Below, piece after piece: positions 25,946-33,960 of a stretch of 64,000 nt of DNA. The DNA comes from Azotobacter vinelandii. GTDB taxonomy: Bacteria; Pseudomonadota; Gammaproteobacteria; Pseudomonadales; Pseudomonadaceae. A model generated the notes under the pieces. The model saw nothing but the letters and a program-made list of their open reading frames with translations. It searched no databases and was not told the DNA's origin. A program made the position numbers and the translations under genes. Each line of letters opens with the position of its first letter. Position 1 is the first letter of the stretch. The DNA lies in assembly GCF_001571105.1 (NCBI RefSeq), contig NZ_BCTD01000012.1; one strand, given 5' to 3'.

Positions 25946-26554
25946 CTAGCGGCGTATCACGCCGACACTCAATCCTTCGATGGTCAGGTCCTGCTCGGTC
26001 AAGTCTATTTCGAGCGGAGAGAATTCCGGGTTTTCGGCGATCAGCCAGACCTTGTCCCCATCGCGCCTGAAGCGCTTGACGGTGACCTCGTCGTTGAGGC
26101 GCGCCACCACGATCTGGCCGTTGTGCGCCTCGCGGCAGGTGTGCACGGCGAGCAGGTCGCCATCGTAGATGCCGACGTCCTTCATGCTCATGCCCCGTAC
26201 CCGCAACAGGTAGTCGGCGCGGGGATGGAAGAAGCCCGGATCGATCTGGCAGGTTTCCTCGATGTGCTGCTGGGCGAGGATCGGTGCGCCGGCCGCGACC
26301 CGGCCGACGATGGGCAGGCTGGTCGGTTCGCTCTCGACTTCGCTGCCGGGAATGCGGATGCCGCGGGAGGCCCCCGGAGTCATTTCGATCGCTCCCTTGC
26401 GCGCCATCGCCTTGAGATGCTCTTCCGCCGCGTTGGGGGACTTGAAGCCGAGTTCCCTGGCGATCTCCGCCCGGGTCGGCGGATAACCGTTCTCCTCCAG
26501 ACAGCGCTTGATGAAGGCGAGGATTTCGACTTGGCGAGGCGTCAGTTTGTGCAT
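25946..26554 (-). CDS. lexA: SOS repressor LexA
   Basis: LexA represses SOS genes and self-cleaves when RecA filaments form. It has 202 residues. The N-terminal winged helix has [17 protein letters not shown] and [22 protein letters not shown]. The cleavage site is A88-G89 in GRVAAGAP. The catalytic dyad is S123 (RGMSMKD) and K160 (TVKRF). It is first in the lexA-sulA operon and divergent from psrA, with an autoregulatory box in its promoter. Confidence 0.98.
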
Positions 26555-26583
26555 GGAGGCTGCTCTGTCTTTTTATCCAGTTA

Positions 26584-26616
26584 CTGTGATTATATACAGT
26601 ATTCTTCGACTGGCAA
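26584..26616 (-). promoter_or_regulatory. lexA promoter with overlapping LexA (SOS) box
   Basis: Reading on the minus strand, TTGCCA (26611-26616) is followed after 16 bp by TATAAT (26589-26594). The 16-bp LexA operator CTGTATATAATCACAG occupies 26584-26599 and fits CTG-N10-CAG, covering the -10 element. Repressor binding would block RNA polymerase, giving autoregulation of lexA-sulA. Confidence 0.88.
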
Positions 26617-26716
26617 CCGCTCGGTCGAGGATGCTTGCAATCCCTGCTCAGTCCGCTGTCCGAATTGCAATACAATGGCGGTTCAAAGGAATAAGGTCGT
26701 CACTGGCGGAGGAAGC

Positions 26717-27436
26717 ATGCCCCACTCGGAAACTGTCGAGCGCATCCTGGACGCTGCCGAGCAGCTGTTCGCGGAAAGGGGATTCGCCGAGACCTCGCTA
26801 CGACTGATCACCAGCAAGGCCGATGTCAATCTGGCCGCGGTGAACTACCACTTCGGTTCGAAAAGCGCGCTCATCGAGGCGGTCTTCTCCCGGGTGCTCG
26901 GCCCCTTCTGCAGCGGCCTGGGGCGTGAGCTGGACCGCCGCCAGGCCGTGGGCGTGGGCCTCGAGGAGCTTCTGGAAATCACCATCGCACAGGCGCAGGC
27001 GGCGCGTCCGCGCAGCGGCATGGCGATCTTCATGCGTCTGCTCGGTCTGGTTCTGAACCAGGGACAGGAACACCTGCGGCGCTATCTCGAGGACACCTAC
27101 GGCAAGCTCTTCCGTCGCTACCTGCTGCTACTGGAGGAGGCGGTGCCGGGGATTCCGCCGCTGGAGCTGTTCTGGCGCACCCATTTCATGCTCGGCGCGG
27201 CCACCTTCAGCCTGTCCGGAATCGAAACGCTGCGCGCCTTCGCCGCGGAGCGTTTCGAGGTGCAGACTTCCAGCGAACAGGCGTTGCGCCTGCTGGTGCC
27301 CTTTCTCGCCGCCGGCATGCGCGCCGGGAGTGCCATCGAGGACCCGCAACTGGCCAATGCCCGGCCCAGGCCGCGCGGCAAGGCGGTGCAGCCCGCCAGC
27401 GCGGTTCGTCCCGTTTCGCCCGAGGCGGACGAGTAG
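26717..27436 (+). CDS. psrA: TetR-family regulator PsrA
   Basis: PsrA is a fatty-acid-responsive regulator known in Pseudomonas to control rpoS and beta-oxidation genes, including fadBA. It has 239 residues. The TetR HTH has TVERILDAAEQLFAERGFAETSLRLIT and DVNLAAVNYHFGSKSALIEAV; a ligand-binding helical domain follows, with a basic, proline-rich tail (about 215-239). The start, MPHSETVE, has GGAGGAAGC upstream. A TACAAT at 26671-26676 is a possible -10. No clear PsrA palindrome (GAAAC-N-GTTTC type) was seen here or before fadB. Confidence 0.92.
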   Translation: MPHSETVERILDAAEQLFAERGFAETSLRLITSKADVNLAAVNYHFGSKSALIEAVFSRVLGPFCSGLGRELDRRQAVGVGLEELLEITIAQAQAARPRSGMAIFMRLLGLVLNQGQEHLRRYLEDTYGKLFRRYLLLLEEAVPGIPPLELFWRTHFMLGAATFSLSGIETLRAFAAERFEVQTSSEQALRLLVPFLAAGMRAGSAIEDPQLANARPRPRGKAVQPASAVRPVSPEADE

Positions 27437-27481
27437 CGGAGCGGTGGGCGGCATCGTCCCGATCGGCTAAGCTAGCGGCCC

Positions 27482-28006
27482 ATGCGAATGCTCGACTTTC
27501 TTCACATTTCCCTGGCGGATCAGGCGCTGTACGGTTTCGCCGACGGTCGCCTGCTCCTGCGCCTGGCGGTTTCCACCGCGTTGAACGGTCCCGGCGAGCG
27601 GTCCGGTTCCGGCTGTACGCCGCGCGGCCTGCATCAGGTGCGTGCGAAGATCGGCGCAGGCCTGCCGGCGGGAGCCGTGCTGCGTGGGCGGCGCTGGACC
27701 GGCGAGGTCTGGACGCCGGAGCTGCACGAAGCCTTTCCCGGCCGCGACTGGATCCTCAGTCGGATCCTCTGGCTGAGCGGCTGCGAAATCGGCCGCAACC
27801 GGCTCGGTCCGGTGGACACCTTCCGTCGCTACATCTATCTCCATGGCACGCCGGACAGCGAGCCCATGGGGGTGCCGCGCTCCCACGGCTGCGTGCGCCT
27901 GCGCAACGCCGACCTGCTGGAGCTTTACCCGCGCGTGCCCCTGCACTGCCGCGTGCGGATCGAAGAAGCGCCGTGTCCCGAGTGGGCGGCGACCGATTTC
28001 AGTTGA
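27482..28006 (+). CDS. L,D-transpeptidase (YkuD domain)
   Basis: This 174-residue protein has a YkuD catalytic core: YLHGTPDSEPMGVPRSHGCVRLRNAD, written here in parts as HGTPDSEPMG and SHGCVRLRN, with C-H-G catalytic residues near 145. Such enzymes make 3-3 cross-links or attach proteins to peptidoglycan. No obvious signal peptide is present, which is unusual for a periplasmic enzyme but common in this small subfamily. It is ten bases upstream of nagZ, suggesting coupling to muropeptide metabolism. A start at 27488 is also possible. Confidence 0.88.
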   Translation: MRMLDFLHISLADQALYGFADGRLLLRLAVSTALNGPGERSGSGCTPRGLHQVRAKIGAGLPAGAVLRGRRWTGEVWTPELHEAFPGRDWILSRILWLSGCEIGRNRLGPVDTFRRYIYLHGTPDSEPMGVPRSHGCVRLRNADLLELYPRVPLHCRVRIEEAPCPEWAATDFS

Positions 28007-28016
28007 AGGATTTTCC

Positions 28017-29015
28017 ATGCAAGGCTCTTTGATGCTGGACATCGCCGGCACCTGGCTGACCGCCGAGGATCGCCAGTTGCTGCGCCAGCCCGAGGTAGGC
28101 GGCCTGATTCTGTTCGCCCGCAATATCGAGCACCCGGCCCAGGTCCGCGAACTCTGCGCGGCGATCCGTGCCGAGCGCCCCGACCTGCTGCTCGCCGTGG
28201 ATCAGGAGGGCGGCCGTGTGCAACGCCTGCGCCAGGGTTTCGTGCGTTTGCCGGCGATGGGGGCGCTGGCCGCACATGGGGAGGACGAACGGCTGGCCGA
28301 GGAGTGCGGCTGGCTGATGGCGACCGAGGTGCTGGCAGCCGGGCTGGATTTCAGTTTCGCGCCGGTGCTGGATCTCGATCATGGGCGTAGCGCGGTGATC
28401 GGCTCGCGCGGCTTCGCCGGCGAACCGGAGGCGGTCGTCCGCCTGGCCGGGGCCTTCGTCCGTGGCATGCATGCCGCCGGCATGGCCGCTACTGGCAAGC
28501 ATTTCCCCGGCCATGGCTGGGCGGAAGCCGATTCCCATGTTGCCATCCCCACCGACGAGCGCAGTCTCGATGCGATCCGCGCTCAGGATCTGCTGCCCTT
28601 CCAGCGCCTCGGCGGCCAACTGGATGCGCTGATGCCGGCGCACGTCATCTATTCGCAGGTCGATGAGCAGCCGGCCGGCTTCTCCCGCCGCTGGCTGCAG
28701 GACATCCTGCGCGGCGAGCTGGGCTTCGGCGGGGTGGTGTTCAGCGACGACCTGTCGATGGCCGGCGCCCATGTGGCCGGCGATGCGGCCGCACGGATTG
28801 AGGCGGCGCTCGCCGCCGGTTGCGACATAGGACTGGTATGCAACGACCGGGCGGCGGCCGAACTGGCCCTGTCCGCCCTGCAGCGCCTCGACGCGAAGCC
28901 GTCGCCGCGCCTGGCGGGGATGCGCCGGCGAGCCTTCCCTGGCGTCGATTACAAGCAGAACCCACGCTGGCTGCGCGCGCTCGAGAGTCTGCGCCAGGCC
29001 CGGCTGATCGATTGA
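28017..29015 (+). CDS. nagZ: Beta-N-acetylhexosaminidase NagZ
   Basis: This cytoplasmic GH3 glycosidase removes GlcNAc from anhydromuropeptides during peptidoglycan recycling; its products influence AmpR-controlled beta-lactamase. It has 332 residues, with AVDQEGGRVQRL near residue 62, KHFPGHGWAEADSH near residue 160 carrying the catalytic histidine/aspartate loop, and the nucleophile region FSDDLSMAGA near residue 242. The start has GAAGGA nine bases upstream. It lies between the L,D-transpeptidase and the phosphorylase gene in one run. Confidence 0.96.
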   Translation: MQGSLMLDIAGTWLTAEDRQLLRQPEVGGLILFARNIEHPAQVRELCAAIRAERPDLLLAVDQEGGRVQRLRQGFVRLPAMGALAAHGEDERLAEECGWLMATEVLAAGLDFSFAPVLDLDHGRSAVIGSRGFAGEPEAVVRLAGAFVRGMHAAGMAATGKHFPGHGWAEADSHVAIPTDERSLDAIRAQDLLPFQRLGGQLDALMPAHVIYSQVDEQPAGFSRRWLQDILRGELGFGGVVFSDDLSMAGAHVAGDAAARIEAALAAGCDIGLVCNDRAAAELALSALQRLDAKPSPRLAGMRRRAFPGVDYKQNPRWLRALESLRQARLID

Positions 29016-29024
29016 GGAGATGAC

Positions 29025-29762
29025 ATGACGGTCCATGCGATCATCGGCGGTACCGGTCTGACCCAACTGGAAGGACTGCGCATCCATCAGTCCCTGTCGC
29101 TGGAGACGCCCTTCGGCGCTCCTTCGGCGGACATCCTGCGCGGCGACTACGCCGGCCGCGAGGTGCTGTTCCTGGCTCGCCACGGCCACCCGCACCGCAT
29201 TCCGCCGCATCGGGTCAATTACCGGGCCAACCTCTGGGCGCTGCGCCAGGCCGGCGCCACGGCGATCCTCGCGGTCAATGCGGTCGGCGGCATTCATGCG
29301 GCGATGGGCACCGGGCATTTCTGCGTGCCGCACCAGATCGTCGATTACACCTTCGGCCGGGCGCACACCTACTTCGAGGACGATCTCGACACCGTCACCC
29401 ATGTGGATTTCAGCCACCCCTATGACGAGACCCTGCGCCGGCGGCTGATCGCGGCCCTGGCCGCCGAGGGCTGCGCCTTCAGCGGGCACGGGGTCTATGG
29501 CTGCACCCAGGGGCCGCGCCTGGAGACCGCCGCCGAGGTGGTCCGCCTGGAGCGGGACGGCTGCGACATCGTCGGCATGACCGGCATGCCCGAGGCGGTG
29601 CTGGCCCGGGAGCTGGAGCTGCCCTACGCCTGCCTGGCGCTGGTGGTGAATCCGGCGGCGGGCAAGAGCACGGCGCTGATCACCATGGACGACATCGAGC
29701 GCGCCATAGGCGCGGGAATGGGCAAGGCCAGGGCTGTGCTGGGGCGGGTCCTGACGGCCTGA
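29025..29762 (+). CDS. mtnP: S-methyl-5'-thioinosine phosphorylase (MTAP/PNP family)
   Basis: This 245-residue nucleoside phosphorylase has the phosphate-binding IIGGTGLT at residue 5, the conserved RHGHPHRIPPHRVNYRAN, AVGGI, and QGPRLETAAEV with GCDIVGMTGMPEAVLARE. The closest characterised relative, from memory PA3004 of P. aeruginosa, prefers methylthioinosine over methylthioadenosine. Assignment to that substrate is by synteny with nagZ and mfd. It is the last gene of the run and is followed by a terminator. Confidence 0.88.
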   Translation: MTVHAIIGGTGLTQLEGLRIHQSLSLETPFGAPSADILRGDYAGREVLFLARHGHPHRIPPHRVNYRANLWALRQAGATAILAVNAVGGIHAAMGTGHFCVPHQIVDYTFGRAHTYFEDDLDTVTHVDFSHPYDETLRRRLIAALAAEGCAFSGHGVYGCTQGPRLETAAEVVRLERDGCDIVGMTGMPEAVLARELELPYACLALVVNPAAGKSTALITMDDIERAIGAGMGKARAVLGRVLTA

Positions 29763-29775
29763 GCCGTTTCCTGAA

Positions 29776-29806
29776 AACGACGAGGATTCCAGCGGTCCTC
29801 GTCGTT
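29776..29806 (+). terminator. Hairpin terminator after mtnP
   Basis: AACGACGAGGA (29776-29786) and TCCTCGTCGTT (29796-29806) form a perfect 11-bp stem with a 9-base loop. The T-run is short, so it is stem-strong but tail-weak. It lies between convergent mtnP and csiV and could serve both; in the minus direction AAAA/TTTT flanks it at 29774-29777. Confidence 0.7.
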
Positions 29807-29815
29807 CGGCATGCG

Positions 29816-30340
29816 TCAGAGGGGCGTGACCCGGATCAGCAGGCCCAGGTTGCCGTGGTCGAGGAAGGTGAACTGGCCGGTGGACAGGCGGCTGGTCTGT
29901 TTCAGGCGCTCGCTGCCGGCGAGGAAGCCGACGTTGTCGAAGCGGTTGATCCAGAATTCCGCGGCGACGTCCAGGTAGCGTCCCTGGGTCAGGCTCAGCG
30001 TGCCCTCGATGGGGTGGTGGCCGTGGCTTTCCTTGCCGGCGCTCAATGCCATCCGGCTCGCCGTGCCGCCCAACTGCTGCTGCCAGGCCTGGTGCAGCAG
30101 CACCTTGTAACCCTCTGCCCCGGCCAGCTTGGCCGCCTGCTCCTCGAGCGCCGGTGTCCGGCGGTTCGTGTCGTTCAGGGTCTGCGCGCCGGCGGCCCAG
30201 TTCTCCGCCGGCGGCTGGCCCGCGGGCAGCGGGTCGCCGGGCTGGCGGAACAGGATCAATTCGACCTGATACAGCCCTTCGGCAAACGCAGCGGGGGCGA
30301 GCAGGGCGAGCAGCAGGGGAAGCAGGCGTAGCGCACGCAT
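29816..30340 (-). CDS. CsiV family periplasmic protein
   Basis: This 174-residue protein has a signal peptide (cleavage near residue 20, PAAFA) and the CsiV pattern YQVELILFRQ near the start. HQAWQQ, the HPIEGTLSLTQGRYLDVAAEFW segment and GNLGLLIRVTPL follow. CsiV binds peptidoglycan in Shewanella-like bacteria; its role here is unknown. It starts 11 bases after mfd and is probably co-transcribed with it. Confidence 0.8.
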   Translation of the reverse strand: MRALRLLPLLLALLAPAAFAEGLYQVELILFRQPGDPLPAGQPPAENWAAGAQTLNDTNRRTPALEEQAAKLAGAEGYKVLLHQAWQQQLGGTASRMALSAGKESHGHHPIEGTLSLTQGRYLDVAAEFWINRFDNVGFLAGSERLKQTSRLSTGQFTFLDHGNLGLLIRVTPL

Positions 30341-30351
30341 GGGGTCTGTCC

Positions 30352-33300
30352 TTACGCGGATGGCGGAGTCAGGCGCTCGAGCAGCGCCTCGAGGGTGTTG
30401 AAGCGTTCTTCCGGGCGTTCCATGGGTATCTGGAACCTGAGCAGGGTGGCGCCTTCGAACTTGTAGCGGCTCGGCTGGCTCTGGATCAGCTTGATCAGCA
30501 CCAACGGATCGACGCAGGTGTGGGCGGCGAATTCGATGCGTCCGCCCTGGGGGCCGGCATCGATCTTGGCGATGCCGAGCCGTTCCGCCTGCAGCTTCAG
30601 GCGGGTCAGGCGCATCAGGTGCTTGGTCGGCTCGGGCAGGAGACCGAAGCGGTCGATCATCTCCACCTGCAGTTCATTGAGTTCTTCCTCTGCGCTCGCC
30701 GAGGCGATGCGCTTGTAGAGGATCAGGCGGGCGTGCACGTCCGGCAGGTAGTCTTCGGGGATCAGCGCCGGAACCCGCAGGTTGATGTCCGGGCCGCCGC
30801 CCAGCGGCTGCTCGAGGTTCGGCTGCTCGCCCTTGCGGATGGCCTTGACCGCGCGCTCGAGCATTTCCATGTAGAGGGTGAAGCCGACCGCCTGGATCTG
30901 GCCGCTCTGGCCCTCGCCGAGCAGTTCGCCGGCGCCGCGGATCTCCAGGTCGTGGGTGGCCAGGACGAAGCCGGCGCCGAGGTCCTGGGCGCCGGCGATG
31001 GCTTCCAGGCGCTTCTGCGCGTCCTCGGTCATCTGCTTGCGCGGCGGGGTGAGCAGGTAGGCATAGGCCTGGTGGTGGCTGCGACCGACCCGGCCGCGCA
31101 ACTGGTGCAACTGGGCCAGGCCGAACTTGTCGGCGCGTTCGATGACGATGGTGTTGGCGCTGGGCACGTCGATGCCGGTCTCGATGATGGTCGAGGCCAC
31201 CAGTACGTTGAAGCGCTTGTGGTAGAAGTCGCCCATCACCTGTTCCAGTTCGCGCTCGCGCATCTGCCCGTGACCGATGGCGATGCGTGCCTCGGGCACC
31301 AGTTCGGCCAGTTCGCGGGCGCATTTCTCGATGGTCTTCACCTCGTTGTGCAGGTAGTAAACCTGGCCGCCGCGCAGCAGCTCGCGCAGCAGCGCCTCGC
31401 GGATCAGGGTGTTCTGCTGCTCCATGACGAAGGTGCGTACCGACAGTCGGCGCGCCGGCGGGGTGGCGATGATCGACAGATCGCGCATGCCGGCGACGGC
31501 CATGTTCAGGGTGCGCGGGATCGGCGTGGCGGTCAGGGTGAGGATGTCCACCTCGCTGCGCAAGGCCTTGAGCTGCTCCTTCTGGCGCACGCCGAAGCGG
31601 TGTTCCTCGTCGATGATGGCGAGGCCCAGGTTCTTGAAGCTGACGTCGTCCTGCAGGAGCTTGTGGGTGCCGATGACGATGTCGATCTTGCCTTCGGCCA
31701 GTGCGGCGATGGCGCCTTCGACTTCCTTGGCCGACTTGAAGCGGCTCATCACCTCGACCTTCACCGGCCAGTCGGCGAAGCGGTCGCGAAAGCTGTTGTA
31801 GTGCTGCTGGGCGAGCAGGGTGGTCGGCACCAGCACCGCGACCTGCCTGCCGCTATGCACGGCGATGAAGGCGGCGCGCATGGCCACTTCGGTCTTGCCG
31901 AAGCCGACGTCGCCGCAGATCAGGCGATCCATCGGCCGGGGCGCCAGCATGTCGGTGCGCACCGCGTCGATGGCGGCCTGCTGGTCGGGGGTTTCCTCGA
32001 AGGGGAAGCTGGCGCTGAAGGTTTCGTAGTCGGTGGCCGGGTCCTTGAAGGCGAAGCCCGCGCGGGCGGCGCGCCGGGCATAGATGTCGAGCAGCTCGGC
32101 GGCGACGTCGCGGACCTGCTCGGCGGCCTTGCGCTTGGCCCTCTGCCATTGCTCCGAGCCCAGCCGGTGCAGCGGGGCGAGGGCGTCGTCGCTGCCGGTG
32201 TAGCGGGCGATCAGATGCAGGTTGGCCACCGGTACGTAGAGCTTGGCTTCCTCGGCGTACTCCAGCATGAGGAACTCGGCGGCCTGGCCCTCGACCTCCA
32301 GGGTGACCAGGCCACGGTAGCGGCCGATACCGTGGTCGATATGCACCACGGGCGCACCCTCGCGCAGTTCGGTGAGGTGCTTGATGACGTTGTCGCCGCC
32401 GTCGCGCGCCTTTTCCCGGCGCCGGCGCTGCATCACCCGCTGACCGAACAATTGGCTCTCGGCGATCAATGCCAGGGCGGGCTCGTCGAGCAGCAGGCCC
32501 TCGTCCAGCGGGGCGATGGCGATGGCCAGGCGCTCCGTGGCGGCGAGAAAGCCCGGCCAGCCGTCGACGCTCTGCGGGCGCAGGTTCAGGCGTGCGAGCA
32601 GTTCCAGAAGCACTTCGCGGCGTCCGGCCGACTCGGCGGTGAACAGCACGCGGCCCGGGAAGCCGTCGAGGAAACCGGCCAGGGCCGCCAGCGGCTGGCC
32701 AGCCCTGGCGTCGATCGCCAGCGACGGCAGCGCGCGTGCGGGCAGGCGCTCGCGGCCGACACCGGGTTCGATCTCTTCGGCCGAGACGATCGCCCGGGGC
32801 CAGCTCTTCAGGCGTGCGAAACAGTCCTCCACCGGCAGGAACAGCTCGGCGGGCGGCAGCAGCGGCCGTTCCGGATCGAGGCGGCGCTCCTCGTAGCGGT
32901 TGCGCACGTCGCTCCAGAAGTGCTCGGCGGCCTGTTCGATGCCGGGCAGGGAGAACACCTGGGTGGTGGACGGCAGGTAGTCGAAGAGGGTGGCGGTTTC
33001 CTCGAAGAACAACGGCAGGTAGTACTCGATGCCGGCCGGGGTGATACCGCTGGCGAGGTCCTGGTAGATCGGGCAGCGGCGGAAGTCGACGTCGAAACGC
33101 TCGCGGAAGCGGGCGCGAAAGGCGGCGACCGCTTCCTTGCGCAGCGGGAATTCGCGGGCCGGCAGCAGACGTACCGACTCGACCTTGTCGATCGAGCGCT
33201 GGGTCTCCGGGTCGAAGGTGCGCAGGGTCTCGATCTCGTCGTCGAACAGGTCGATGCGGTAGGGGCGCTCGCTGCCCATGGGAAAGAGATCGATCAGGGC

Positions 33301-33801
33301 GCCGCGCACGGCGAATTCGCCGTGTTCGTAGACGGTTTCCACACAGCGGTAGCCGGCCGCTTCCAGGCGCTGGCGCATCTGTTCCACATCGAGCCGCTGG
33401 CCGACGTCCAGCACCAGGCTGCTACCCAGCAGGAAAGGCTTCGGCGCCAGACGGTGCAGGGCGGTGGTGATCGGCACCACCAGCACGCCGTGGTTCAGTT
33501 CCGGCAGGCGGTAGAGGCTGGCGATGCGCTGCGAGACGATATCCTGGTGCGGCGAGAAGAGGTCGTAGGGCAGGGTTTCCCAGTCCGGGAATTGCAGCAC
33601 CGGAAGCTCCGGGGCGAAGAAGCGGAGATCCTGTTCCAGGCGTTCGGCGCTCAGGCTGTCGGCGGTCAGGAGCAGGGTGAAGCGCTTGGCCGCGGCGCTG
33701 GCGGCTTCGGCGATCGCCAGGGGAAGCGCCGTGCCCGGCAGGTTGCCCCAGTGTTGTTTGCCGGGGGCCGCCGGCAGGGTCGGAAAACGCAATACGGACA
33801 C
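30352..33801 (-). CDS. mfd: Transcription-repair coupling factor Mfd
   Basis: Mfd removes RNA polymerase stalled at lesions and recruits UvrA. It has 1149 residues. The UvrB-like N-terminal module contains DWETLPYDLFSPHQDIVSQR. The RNA polymerase-interaction domain (VVHIDHGIGRYRGL) follows. The RecG-like translocase has Walker A GDVGFGKTEVAMRAAF near residue 620, the DEEHRFGVRQK box, and QLRGRVGRS. A C-terminal TRCF domain ends the protein. The start was placed at GTG 33801 (VSVLRF) to agree with the family and with the promoter at 33841-33870; an ATG at 33900 would lie upstream of that promoter. Confidence 0.95.
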   Translation of the reverse strand: MSVLRFPTLPAAPGKQHWGNLPGTALPLAIAEAASAAAKRFTLLLTADSLSAERLEQDLRFFAPELPVLQFPDWETLPYDLFSPHQDIVSQRIASLYRLPELNHGVLVVPITTALHRLAPKPFLLGSSLVLDVGQRLDVEQMRQRLEAAGYRCVETVYEHGEFAVRGALIDLFPMGSERPYRIDLFDDEIETLRTFDPETQRSIDKVESVRLLPAREFPLRKEAVAAFRARFRERFDVDFRRCPIYQDLASGITPAGIEYYLPLFFEETATLFDYLPSTTQVFSLPGIEQAAEHFWSDVRNRYEERRLDPERPLLPPAELFLPVEDCFARLKSWPRAIVSAEEIEPGVGRERLPARALPSLAIDARAGQPLAALAGFLDGFPGRVLFTAESAGRREVLLELLARLNLRPQSVDGWPGFLAATERLAIAIAPLDEGLLLDEPALALIAESQLFGQRVMQRRRREKARDGGDNVIKHLTELREGAPVVHIDHGIGRYRGLVTLEVEGQAAEFLMLEYAEEAKLYVPVANLHLIARYTGSDDALAPLHRLGSEQWQRAKRKAAEQVRDVAAELLDIYARRAARAGFAFKDPATDYETFSASFPFEETPDQQAAIDAVRTDMLAPRPMDRLICGDVGFGKTEVAMRAAFIAVHSGRQVAVLVPTTLLAQQHYNSFRDRFADWPVKVEVMSRFKSAKEVEGAIAALAEGKIDIVIGTHKLLQDDVSFKNLGLAIIDEEHRFGVRQKEQLKALRSEVDILTLTATPIPRTLNMAVAGMRDLSIIATPPARRLSVRTFVMEQQNTLIREALLRELLRGGQVYYLHNEVKTIEKCARELAELVPEARIAIGHGQMRERELEQVMGDFYHKRFNVLVASTIIETGIDVPSANTIVIERADKFGLAQLHQLRGRVGRSHHQAYAYLLTPPRKQMTEDAQKRLEAIAGAQDLGAGFVLATHDLEIRGAGELLGEGQSGQIQAVGFTLYMEMLERAVKAIRKGEQPNLEQPLGGGPDINLRVPALIPEDYLPDVHARLILYKRIASASAEEELNELQVEMIDRFGLLPEPTKHLMRLTRLKLQAERLGIAKIDAGPQGGRIEFAAHTCVDPLVLIKLIQSQPSRYKFEGATLLRFQIPMERPEERFNTLEALLERLTPPSA

Positions 33802-33840
33802 GGGGAGGCGTGGCTCCGGTAAAAAAATGATATCCGGTCG

Positions 33841-33870
33841 ATTGTAACTATCCGCGCGCTTTGCTGTCAG
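33841..33870 (-). promoter_or_regulatory. Sigma-70 promoter of mfd
   Basis: On the minus strand, CTGACA (33865-33870) is followed after 18 bp by TACAAT (33841-33846). The predicted start near 33834 gives a leader of about 33 nt to the GTG start. Confidence 0.6.
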
Positions 33871-33888
33871 TGTTTCATCCGCCGTACA

Positions 33889-33917
33889 TTGCCGGTCCAT
33901 GCCGGCATGGCCATAAT
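33889..33917 (+). promoter_or_regulatory. Promoter of gap with a palindrome in its spacer
   Basis: TTGCCG (33889-33894) is followed after 17 bp by CATAAT (33912-33917). The spacer contains the perfect 14-bp palindrome CCATGCCGGCATGG (33897-33910), a candidate operator. The predicted transcript starts near 33924, 37 bases before the GTG start. The promoter lies back to back with that of mfd. Confidence 0.55.
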
Positions 33918-33960
33918 GTAGTCATTTTTAGTTGCCCCTACACGTAAGAAGGTATTGCCC

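Noticed and set aside
30046..33822. 1258-codon open frame antisense to mfd and csiV
   Set aside because: It is a shadow of GC-rich coding DNA with Gln/Gly/His/Val-heavy composition; mfd on the other strand is unmistakable.
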